From NCBI GenBank assembly GCA_003452735.1, contig DMNL01000144.1:1-7362 (forward strand): 7,362 nt of DNA, in the 5' to 3' direction. The position numbers and the translations under genes are program-made. Shown here piece by piece: positions 1 to 5,912 of the stretch. The stretch comes from Spirochaetaceae bacterium (lineage in GTDB: Bacteria > Spirochaetota > Spirochaetia > Treponematales > Rectinemataceae). The notes under the pieces are model-generated. The model made no database searches, was not told the DNA's origin, and was given only the letters and a program-made list of their open reading frames with translations. Positions within the stretch are counted from its first letter, which is position 1; each line of letters opens with the position of its first letter.

Positions 1-623
1 CCAATCAATTTGTAATTACATTGCCATTGAGATTGGCGATTCGGCGTGATGCGCCGCTTCTTGATTCCGTAAGCCCATCGAGGCTTGCAGAAGAGTTCTA
101 TAAGATAATAGCTACTGGAAAATCAGTAGAAATCATCCAAGCATTGGATAGATATGGCCTTTTGCAATATCTATTGCCTGAGGTTCATGCTTCAATACAT
201 GGAGATAAAGCATTCAAGGATGCATTTTTAAGAGACTTGGCTTCTCTCGATCTGGTGGCCCAGGCGCCCGAAGGTAGCCTTCTAAACAGCGTAACCGCCG
301 CTGAGATTATTCAGGCGGATAAAAGGCTCATATCTCCATTTCTGGCTTGGTTCATCCGCCAGAGGATCAAGGATTTTGCTGCTCTCAGAGACTTTCCGAA
401 AGAACCAGCCACATTCAGGCATGAGGTATTTTCGGATATTCGGGTATTTCTATCGCCGCTCAGCTTACCTCGAGTGGCTTTGGAGGAAGCAATGGAACAA
501 GTGCTTCAAGAAGAAGATTTGCTGCCCGCTCCTCCTCCTAAAAGAAGAAAACACGGTCAACGGAAGAAGAATATTAAGCCGCGCACCGAGTCAATGCACC
601 TCGAAGTTTCAGATGCGAATTAG
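1..623 (+). CDS. pcnB: Poly(A) polymerase / tRNA nucleotidyltransferase family protein (PcnB-like), C-terminal part, 5' truncated
   Basis: The reading frame is open from base 3 to the TAG at 621-623, so the gene begins left of the window and only its last ~206 codons are present. The visible start (…LRLAIRRDAPLLDSVSPSRL…) matches the region just after the nucleotidyltransferase head, where PcnB and CCA-adding enzymes have a helical RNA-binding domain. The segment SRLAEEFYKIIATGKS, followed by a run ending in LLQYLLPE, is typical of that domain. The protein ends in a strongly basic tail (KRRKHGQRKKNIKPR, bases 540-584), as in bacterial poly(A) polymerase and not in most CCA-adding enzymes. PcnB adds 3' poly(A) tails that promote RNA decay in the cytoplasm. 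The catalytic head with its Asp residues lies outside the window, so the choice between poly(A) polymerase and CCA-adding enzyme rests on the tail. It is separated by 43 bases from the transporter operon, and no terminator is visible between them. Confidence 0.8.
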   Translation, partial: NQFVITLPLRLAIRRDAPLLDSVSPSRLAEEFYKIIATGKSVEIIQALDRYGLLQYLLPEVHASIHGDKAFKDAFLRDLASLDLVAQAPEGSLLNSVTAAEIIQADKRLISPFLAWFIRQRIKDFAALRDFPKEPATFRHEVFSDIRVFLSPLSLPRVALEEAMEQVLQEEDLLPAPPPKRRKHGQRKKNIKPRTESMHLEVSDAN

Positions 624-653
624 CGATAAATGTCGGTAGATCCGCAGCATTAC

Positions 654-660
654 GAGGGAG
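654..660 (+). promoter_or_regulatory. Shine-Dalgarno site of the first transporter permease gene
   Basis: GAGGGAG lies six bases before the ATG at 667 and supports that start. The 43-base gap after the upstream stop (624-666) contains no convincing promoter or terminator, so the transporter operon may be read from a promoter inside or upstream of the pcnB-like gene. Confidence 0.7.
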
Positions 661-666
661 CAAAAA

Positions 667-1593
667 ATGAAATTGGCGAGATATATTGCAAAACGAATTG
701 TCAGGCTCGTTCTTACATTGTTTATAATATCGACAATCATTTTTTTCGTTGTTCGAGTTATTCCCGGAGATCCTGCGCTCATAATAGGAGGAATAGAATC
801 TAGTGAATCTGATATCCAAGCAATAAGAACAAGATTGGGTACAGATAGGCCTCTCTGGGTTCAATACGGAGAGTTTCTATGGAACACGCTTCATTTGGAT
901 TTTGGACGATCGATGATTTCCGATGAGCCGGTATTATCTTTGATTATTCAGCGCTTTCCTCTTACATTGACACTTGCGGTCTTAGGGCTCTTGATAGGCA
1001 TTCTTATTGCAATACCAATAGGAGTGTTGTCTGCTGTTCATCCCTGGTCATCGTGGCATTATATAGGGCTTGTGATATCTCAGCTTGGTATGGCAATACC
1101 TAGTTTTTGGCTCGGGATTCTGTTGCTCCTTTTTTTTGCTATTAAGTTTCCAATTTTTCCTCTCTTTGGTGCAGAGTCTTTTTCGGGATTGGTTCTGCCT
1201 GCGATTTCGCTTGGGCTTGCGCGAGCAGCAATTATTTTGCGCCATACCAGGGCCTCGATGACGGAAGAGCTTTCGAAAGAATACATAATAACTGCAAGAG
1301 CAAAAGGTCTTCCCGAACATATAATTCGCTACAAACATGCACTTAAAAATGCTCTTTTACCGATTATCACGATTGCTGGTATAGAATTCGGATACATGCT
1401 GGGTGGAGCGATTCTTATCGAACAGGTATTTTCGCTACCGGGGCTTGGAAGGCTTTTTTTATATGGCATTTATCAGAGAGATTTTCCGCTTGTACAGGGG
1501 GGTGTGCAATTTATTGCTATAGTTTTCTCATTAGTGAATTTTGCGGCTGATGTGTTGTACGCCATTGTGAATCCGAAAATAAGGCTGGAATAA
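667..1593 (+). CDS. Peptide/nickel-type ABC transporter permease, DppB/OppB family
   Basis: This 308-residue inner-membrane protein is one half of the channel of a Dpp/Opp-type importer. It opens with a cytoplasmic basic stretch and a first membrane helix at about residues 11-31, followed by the family motif VIPGDPA (31-37). Further hydrophobic segments lie at about 99-123, 131-160, 173-191, 228-255 and 277-302, giving the six helices expected. The permease EAA loop that contacts the ATPases is visible at about 209-232 (TARAKGLPEH, then KNALLP), and PGLGRLF at 258-264 is a hallmark of the B subunit. Length is normal for the family. The start has a good Shine-Dalgarno six bases upstream, and the TAA stop is followed directly by the next gene's ATG. 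Dipeptides, oligopeptides, glutathione or nickel cannot be told apart from the permease alone. Confidence 0.93.
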   Translation: MKLARYIAKRIVRLVLTLFIISTIIFFVVRVIPGDPALIIGGIESSESDIQAIRTRLGTDRPLWVQYGEFLWNTLHLDFGRSMISDEPVLSLIIQRFPLTLTLAVLGLLIGILIAIPIGVLSAVHPWSSWHYIGLVISQLGMAIPSFWLGILLLLFFAIKFPIFPLFGAESFSGLVLPAISLGLARAAIILRHTRASMTEELSKEYIITARAKGLPEHIIRYKHALKNALLPIITIAGIEFGYMLGGAILIEQVFSLPGLGRLFLYGIYQRDFPLVQGGVQFIAIVFSLVNFAADVLYAIVNPKIRLE

Positions 1594-2583
1594 ATGGAAA
1601 CTACAGAGCCGCTCATAACCGTAGAAAACTTGCGAGTTGTTTTTTCAAGAGAAAGAAAGAGAGCTTTTGCTCTCCGTGGTATCGACATTGATCTTTTTAA
1701 GAATGAAATTCACGGTTTGGTCGGTGAATCGGGATCTGGAAAGACCGTGACAGCTATGTCTATTATGGGGCTTTTGCCAAAACCTTCTTCGAAAATCCTA
1801 TCAGGAAGTATTCGTTTCGAAGGCAATGAACTTCTTAGGCTCTCCGAGGAAAAATTGAGAGCATACCGAGGTCGCAGAATTGGAATGGTATTTCAAGAAC
1901 CTTCGAAGTTTCTTAATCCTGCATTTACAATTGGAGAGCAGATTAGAGAAACATTGATCTTTCATTTGGGGCTAGGGTCTCGAGAGGCAAAGGCGATAGT
2001 TCATGAACTAATTCGGCAAGTCGGTCTAGGAGAAGATGATAGAGTTTTCAAAGCCTATCCCCATGAACTTTCTAGTGGAATGAAACAGAGAGCCATGATC
2101 GCAATGGCAATTTCTTGCAAACCTGAGATTTTAATTGCCGATGAACCGACTACTTCTCTCGATGTAACGCTTCAAAAGCAGATACTGGAACTGCTAAAAT
2201 CACTCAATAATGCACATGGGATGGGTGTACTCCTCATCTCTCATGATCTAGCTGTTATCGAGCAGATTGCTGATTACATCTCTGTAATATATGCGGGCAA
2301 AATCGTAGAAAACGCGGTGACAGAAAAGCTATTCAAGCATCCCCTTCATCCTTATACAAGGCTCCTTCTTAATTCGATTCCCCGTCCCACTCAGCGAGGA
2401 AAACGGCTAGCAACCATCTCGGGGCAGGTATTAGAACCAGAGGACGAACCACCAGGATGCGTATTTGCACCGCGCTGCCCTATTGCAAAAAGCTTGTGTT
2501 TCGAAAGAAGTCCAGAGCTTTTAGAGCATGAAAAGGGACATGTAGGCGCTTGTCATTTTGCGGGGGAGCCATGGAATCTTTGA
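1594..2583 (+). CDS. Peptide/nickel-type ABC transporter ATP-binding protein, DppD/OppD family
   Basis: This 329-residue cytoplasmic ATPase powers the importer together with the F-type ATPase encoded next. Visible motifs are Walker A GESGSGKT (44-51), Q-loop Gln101 in VFQEP, signature LSSGMKQR (159-166), Walker B ILIADEP (179-185), D-loop SLD (188-190) and switch His217 in SHD. After the nucleotide-binding domain comes the oligopeptide-type C-terminal region (HPLHPYTRLLL, 249-259) with four cysteines at 289, 295, 302 and 320 (spacing CX5CX6CX17C). This pattern is known in DppD/OppD proteins, and a [4Fe-4S] cluster has been reported at it in Dpp transporters. The third signature residue is Ser instead of the usual Gly. 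The ATG abuts the previous stop (TAAATG), implying coupled translation. Length is normal for the family. The ligand cannot be read from the ATPase. Confidence 0.94.
   Translation: METTEPLITVENLRVVFSRERKRAFALRGIDIDLFKNEIHGLVGESGSGKTVTAMSIMGLLPKPSSKILSGSIRFEGNELLRLSEEKLRAYRGRRIGMVFQEPSKFLNPAFTIGEQIRETLIFHLGLGSREAKAIVHELIRQVGLGEDDRVFKAYPHELSSGMKQRAMIAMAISCKPEILIADEPTTSLDVTLQKQILELLKSLNNAHGMGVLLISHDLAVIEQIADYISVIYAGKIVENAVTEKLFKHPLHPYTRLLLNSIPRPTQRGKRLATISGQVLEPEDEPPGCVFAPRCPIAKSLCFERSPELLEHEKGHVGACHFAGEPWNL
2562..2583 (+). promoter_or_regulatory. Translation start region of the F-type ATPase gene, start codon ambiguous
   Basis: GGGGGAG at 2562-2568 is the only good Shine-Dalgarno, but it sits just two bases before the ATG at 2571. 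An in-frame TTG at 2580 lies 11 bases downstream of it and forms a TTGA overlap with the stop of the D-type ATPase gene. A further in-frame TTG is at 2550. The ATG is chosen because the family similarity begins within a few residues of it. Confidence 0.5.
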
Positions 2584-3446
2584 TTCAATGTCATGATATT
2601 ATCAAAATACATCGCGGTAGAGGCCTAGATGGTATAAAGAAGGGGTATAGGGCCGTAGACAAGGTATCTCTCGATATTGAAAAAGGTAGCAATTTCGGTC
2701 TTGTAGGCGAATCAGGTTGTGGAAAAACTACTCTAGCAAAGGCAATTTTGTATTTAGACCCGCCAACCTCGGGAGAAGTGATTTTCGATGGGGTGATACT
2801 GGGGAGCCTAAAAACACGAGAATTGAGGGCTTTTAGGAGGAGGATGCAGATTGTATTCCAGGATCCGCACAGCTCACTAGACCCTCGAATGACAATTATC
2901 GATAGTCTTTCTGAGGGATTGATTAACCTTGGAATAGAACGAATCAAGCGCGAAAAAAAGATAAATCGCCTTCTTGATCTTGTCGGCATAAGCCCTAGCC
3001 TCGGAACACGCTTCCCTCATGAGTTTTCGACAGGACAGCGTCAGCGAATTGTAATTGCCAGAGCTCTTACTATGGATCCAGAATTTCTTATCCTCGATGA
3101 GCCAGTCTCCAATCTCGATGTCTCTATCCAGGCACAAGTGGTAAACTTACTGCTCGATCTAAAAAAAGAACTAGGCCTTACCTATCTATTTATTTCGCAC
3201 GATATAAACCTCGTTGGATATATGTGCGATACAATTGCAGTGATGTACAAGGGAAGAATTGTCGAACAGGCTCCAGCCGAGAAACTTCTCAAATATCCGC
3301 AGGATGATTATACTCGAATGTTACTATCCTCTATTCCAGGAGGAGGAAATATAGAGAGCCCGTGCGTATTAGCAGAAGTAAATGCGCTATCCGATGTTTC
3401 AGCCTCGTTAGGACTTAGACCCGACCATGAGGAGGGAATCAAATGA
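2571..3446 (+). CDS. Peptide/nickel-type ABC transporter ATP-binding protein, DppF/OppF family
   Basis: This second cytoplasmic ATPase of the importer has 291 residues from the ATG at 2571, overlapping the end of the D-type ATPase gene by 13 bases. Motifs are Walker A GESGCGKT (46-53), Q-loop Gln97 in VFQDP followed by SSLDPR (typical of the F subunit), signature FSTGQRQR (152-159), Walker B LILDEP (173-178), D-loop NLD (181-183) and switch His210 in SHD. The signature has Thr where FSGGQ has its first Gly. The C-terminal part is short and divergent. It keeps a degraded form of the family's HPY segment (YPQDDYTRMLL, 242-252) but lacks the four-cysteine cluster found in the partner protein; the only Cys in the tail is at 265. 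The tail beyond about residue 257 is low in recognisable similarity. The stop overlaps the next gene's start as ATGA (3443-3446). The exact start is uncertain. Confidence 0.92.
   Translation: MESLIQCHDIIKIHRGRGLDGIKKGYRAVDKVSLDIEKGSNFGLVGESGCGKTTLAKAILYLDPPTSGEVIFDGVILGSLKTRELRAFRRRMQIVFQDPHSSLDPRMTIIDSLSEGLINLGIERIKREKKINRLLDLVGISPSLGTRFPHEFSTGQRQRIVIARALTMDPEFLILDEPVSNLDVSIQAQVVNLLLDLKKELGLTYLFISHDINLVGYMCDTIAVMYKGRIVEQAPAEKLLKYPQDDYTRMLLSSIPGGGNIESPCVLAEVNALSDVSASLGLRPDHEEGIK
3429..3446 (+). promoter_or_regulatory. Shine-Dalgarno site and ATGA start-stop overlap of the binding-protein gene
   Basis: GAGGAGGG at 3429-3436 is the strongest ribosome binding site in the operon, six bases before the ATG at 3443. 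It lies inside the preceding ATPase gene, whose TGA (3444-3446) overlaps the new ATG. A stronger site for the binding protein suits the need for excess binding protein over membrane subunits. Confidence 0.75.
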
Positions 3447-4939
3447 AAAGAATGCTAAGAAGCGTAATTATCCTAGGTGTTTTTGTGATTGCTCTCTCAA
3501 GCATTGTGTCTGCCCAGGGTGTTGATTCATTAGTCTTTGGGCTTTCTGGTAATCCTGATACACTAGATCCTCAAAAAACTGCTGGAACCTTGACATTCCA
3601 AGTTGTCAAAAGTATCTATGATACGCTAGTCGAACCCGATCAATCGGGCAAGATCGTACCAGCGCTAGCGGAGAGCTGGTCAGTATCGTCAGATGGCTTA
3701 TCCTGGACATTTAACCTAAGGCGGGATGTCATATTCCATAATGGACAGTCTTTTAGTTCAAAAGATGTGGCAGCTACCCTGAATCGAATAATGGATGAGA
3801 AAACGGCTTCTCCCAAAAGAAGTGATTATTCAGCAATTAGAGAGATTAGAACTCCGGATGCTTACACTGTAATACTTATGCTTTCTCAGCCTTATGCTCC
3901 TCTTCTTGCAACGCTTGCTTCTGGCTGGTCAGCGATCCTTCCTTCAGGACTGATTGCAAGCGGGCATAACTTTGCTGCCGAGCCTGTAGGAACAGGTCCT
4001 TTTAGATTCGAGAAATGGATACGCGACTCGAAGATCACTATGGTTCGAAACGATAGATACTGGATCAAGGGTGTTCCTAAGCTTGAGCGGATCGAATTAC
4101 GGATTATTCCTGAACGAGCCGTGCAAGTGCAGGGCCTTGCTATCGGGTCCATCGATGCCCTCGAATTTATCGATCCTGACGATTTACCCTTGCTACAAGC
4201 CAATCCCAAGGTCACCATAAAGAAAGAATTGACTTCTCTTATAATGGTTATGGCAATGAATTGTTCTCGAGAACCCCTCAACGATCTGCGTGTGCGTCAA
4301 GCCGTGAACTATGCAATCGATAAACAGCTTGTGCTAGATGTTGCTTATGGAGGAGGTAAAATTGGTTCGACATTTCTCGATACGGGGAACGTTTATTATA
4401 CCGATTTTTCTTATCTCTATCCATACAATCCAGAAAAAGCAAAGCAGCTTTTGAAGGAAGCGGGAGCTGGCAATAAGGAATTGACTATAACCGTACCGCA
4501 GAATTATCCGCTTCACGTAAAAGCTGCTGAACTCATTCAGCAAATGCTCGAGAAGGTAGGTATGAAAGTCAAAATTCGACTTGTAGATTGGTCGAGTTGG
4601 CTTTCGATAGTCTATAGTGAAGGCAACTATGATTTTACAGTGATAGGGCATACAGGCAAGCTAGACCCTGATGGAACCCTGGCGGGATATGGGGCTGGTA
4701 GATATGTAAAATGGAACAACGCAAGTGCAGCTTCCAAGATCAACGAAGCCGCTAAGATAGCTGATTTCGTTACCAGAAAAAGGCTCTACACGGAGGCACT
4801 CGAGATCATGGCTAAAGAGGTCCCTTTTGTATATCTTGGAACGCCTTATCGATATGTAGGTACAAGGTCGAATGTTGTCGATTTTCGCATGACATACAAT
4901 CTGGATACTTATGATTTTAGATGGACAGAGCTGCGATAG
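3443..4939 (+). CDS. Periplasmic solute-binding protein of a peptide/nickel-type ABC transporter (SBP family 5)
   Basis: This 498-residue protein is the extracytoplasmic ligand receptor of the importer. It starts with a Sec signal peptide: basic MKRMLR, a hydrophobic core to about residue 20, and VSA-Q with likely cleavage after Ala24. No lipobox cysteine is present, so it is predicted to be free in the periplasm and not lipid-anchored. The mature protein begins with the family pattern NPDTLDPQ (37-44). The signature region of the family follows (LAESWSVSSDGLSWTFNL, then FHNGQSFSSKDV, residues 75-109). Also typical are GTGPFRFEKW (183-192), RNDRYW (202-207), LRVRQAVNYAIDK (282-294) and AKQLLKEAG (333-341). 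Length is close to the usual 500-540 residues. Ligand specificity cannot be deduced, and family members bind peptides, haem, nickel chelates or sugars. The gene lies between the second ATPase and the C permease, an uncommon position. Confidence 0.93.
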   Translation: MKRMLRSVIILGVFVIALSSIVSAQGVDSLVFGLSGNPDTLDPQKTAGTLTFQVVKSIYDTLVEPDQSGKIVPALAESWSVSSDGLSWTFNLRRDVIFHNGQSFSSKDVAATLNRIMDEKTASPKRSDYSAIREIRTPDAYTVILMLSQPYAPLLATLASGWSAILPSGLIASGHNFAAEPVGTGPFRFEKWIRDSKITMVRNDRYWIKGVPKLERIELRIIPERAVQVQGLAIGSIDALEFIDPDDLPLLQANPKVTIKKELTSLIMVMAMNCSREPLNDLRVRQAVNYAIDKQLVLDVAYGGGKIGSTFLDTGNVYYTDFSYLYPYNPEKAKQLLKEAGAGNKELTITVPQNYPLHVKAAELIQQMLEKVGMKVKIRLVDWSSWLSIVYSEGNYDFTVIGHTGKLDPDGTLAGYGAGRYVKWNNASAASKINEAAKIADFVTRKRLYTEALEIMAKEVPFVYLGTPYRYVGTRSNVVDFRMTYNLDTYDFRWTELR

Positions 4940-4942
4940 AAT

Positions 4943-5770
4943 ATGGTACGTAGTAGTTCTCGAAGGCTTCTCTTTTCACTTTCCTCTCTTTATTTGTTGC
5001 TGATTCTTGCAGCTGCGATTGCCGCTCCTCATATAGCGCCATATAGTCCAACGGAGCAGCAACTCGAGCGGCGCTTTCATGCGCCAGACAGTCACAACAT
5101 ACTCGGAACCGATGAACTTGGAAGAGACATTCTGACAAGAATAATCTATGGTTCACGGCCAGCCTTGGTAGTCGGCCTAGTGACTGTGTCTATAGCACTT
5201 CTTCTGGGCGGTTTTTTTGGACTTCTTGCTGGCATGGGTCATAATGCCCTGGATAGTTCGATCATGCTTCTCATGGATAGCATGCTATCTTTTCCAACGA
5301 TCCTTTTGGCCATAACAGTTGTATCCTTTATGGGATATGGGCTGGTACAAGTTATGCTTGCATTAGGTATCATAAGTAGCCCCGTATTTGCGCGTCTTAT
5401 TAGAGCTGAGACTCTATCGATAAAGACCGAAGGATACATAGAGGCTGCCAGAGCTCTTGGAACACCGACAGTAAAAATAGTATTTAAGCACATTGTTCCT
5501 AATATAATGAGTAAAGTCATCGTGCAATGCTCCCTTACTTTTGCTCAGGCAATTGTTGTCGAGTCTTCTCTCTCGTTTCTGGGTGTTGGAATTCAGCCTC
5601 CAGATGCAAGCTGGGGACTCATGCTTAAGGATGCTCGCAATTACCTGATACAAGCTCCCTGGATGGCAATATATCCTGGACTATGCCTTGCATTGACAGT
5701 GCTTTCTTTCAACATAATTGGAGATTCTCTTTCGGAGAAGTTCAATCCACGTCTAAGCGACAGGTTATGA
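4943..5770 (+). CDS. Peptide/nickel-type ABC transporter permease, DppC/OppC family
   Basis: This 275-residue inner-membrane protein is the second channel half, partner of the B permease. A first membrane helix (about residues 9-32) is followed by APYSP (32-36) and the C-subunit hallmark GTDELGRDILTRIIYGSR (55-72). Further hydrophobic segments lie at about 75-97, 105-130, 132-150, 190-212 and 240-262. The EAA loop that docks on the ATPases is intact (EAARALG at 167-173 through VP at 185-186). SFLGVGIQPPDASWG (211-225) is another strong family signature. Length is within the family range. The ATG is three bases after the preceding stop. No strong Shine-Dalgarno is visible before it (only a GGACAGAG stretch at 4923-4930, too far upstream), so translation probably depends on coupling to the binding-protein gene. 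It is the last gene of the operon, and no convincing terminator follows. Confidence 0.93.
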   Translation: MVRSSSRRLLFSLSSLYLLLILAAAIAAPHIAPYSPTEQQLERRFHAPDSHNILGTDELGRDILTRIIYGSRPALVVGLVTVSIALLLGGFFGLLAGMGHNALDSSIMLLMDSMLSFPTILLAITVVSFMGYGLVQVMLALGIISSPVFARLIRAETLSIKTEGYIEAARALGTPTVKIVFKHIVPNIMSKVIVQCSLTFAQAIVVESSLSFLGVGIQPPDASWGLMLKDARNYLIQAPWMAIYPGLCLALTVLSFNIIGDSLSEKFNPRLSDRL

Positions 5771-5826
5771 AATTGATATATTTGAGAATGACAGCATTTT
5801 GGATCGAATTACTATGCCGGCCTCAG

Positions 5827-5855
5827 TTGCCTTCTTCGAGCCTATAAAGTAAAAT
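5827..5855 (+). promoter_or_regulatory. Candidate sigma70-type promoter for fhs
   Basis: TTGCCT (5827-5832, 4 of 6 to the -35 consensus) and TAAAAT (5850-5855, 5 of 6 to the -10 consensus) are separated by exactly 17 bases. Transcription would start near 5862, leaving a leader of about 50 bases. It is the best pair in the 142-base gene-free gap 5771-5912, which otherwise shows no gene and no clear terminator. It was found by eye and not scored. Confidence 0.5.
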
Positions 5856-5880
5856 ATTTATGTTCCAAATTTTAAGCAGC

Positions 5881-5906
5881 TTTTCTTTAATGTATCTTAA
5901 AGGAGG
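5881..5906 (+). promoter_or_regulatory. Shine-Dalgarno of fhs inside a predicted leader hairpin (fourU-like)
   Basis: AAAGGAGG (5899-5906) is a near-perfect Shine-Dalgarno six bases before the fhs ATG. The preceding TTTTCTTTAA (5881-5890) can pair with TTAAAGGAGG (5897-5906) with no mismatch, giving seven Watson-Crick and three G-U pairs around a six-base loop (TGTATC). The whole ribosome binding site would then be in the 3' arm, with four U residues facing GAGG. The stem is weak (one G-C pair). A competing helix (5870-5876 with 5896-5902) could also form. The site itself is certain; a regulatory role is inference. Confidence 0.5.
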
Positions 5907-5912
5907 TTTTTC

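Noticed and set aside
376..639. Overlapping + strand open frame of 87 codons at the end of the pcnB-like gene
   Set aside because: It overlaps the real frame, has no ribosome binding site and its composition (Trp/Lys/Cys-rich) looks like out-of-frame translation.
1130..1137. Run of eight T in the B permease gene
   Set aside because: It encodes part of a Leu/Phe-rich membrane helix in an intact frame. It is a possible slippage spot but nothing shows phase variation.
2954..2960. A AAA AAG heptamer in the F-type ATPase frame, identical to the dnaX frameshift site
   Set aside because: A -1 shift would reach a stop at 2975. There is no Shine-Dalgarno about 10 bases upstream and no obvious downstream stem-loop, so it is probably ordinary Glu-Lys-Lys coding.
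2591..2989. Minus-strand open frame of 132 codons inside the F-type ATPase gene
   Set aside because: It is antisense to well-conserved Walker A and Q-loop coding sequence, with no independent support.
5773..5815. Alternative promoter elements (TTGATA or TTGAGA upstream of TACTAT)
   Set aside because: The spacing between these hexamers (22 bases or more) is far from 17, and the pair at 5827-5855 fits better.
5819..5842. Possible terminator hairpin after the C permease gene (GGC-TC against GAGCC with a bulge)
   Set aside because: The stem is five pairs with a bulge and a long loop, and no T run follows. It also overlaps the -35 region of the candidate fhs promoter.
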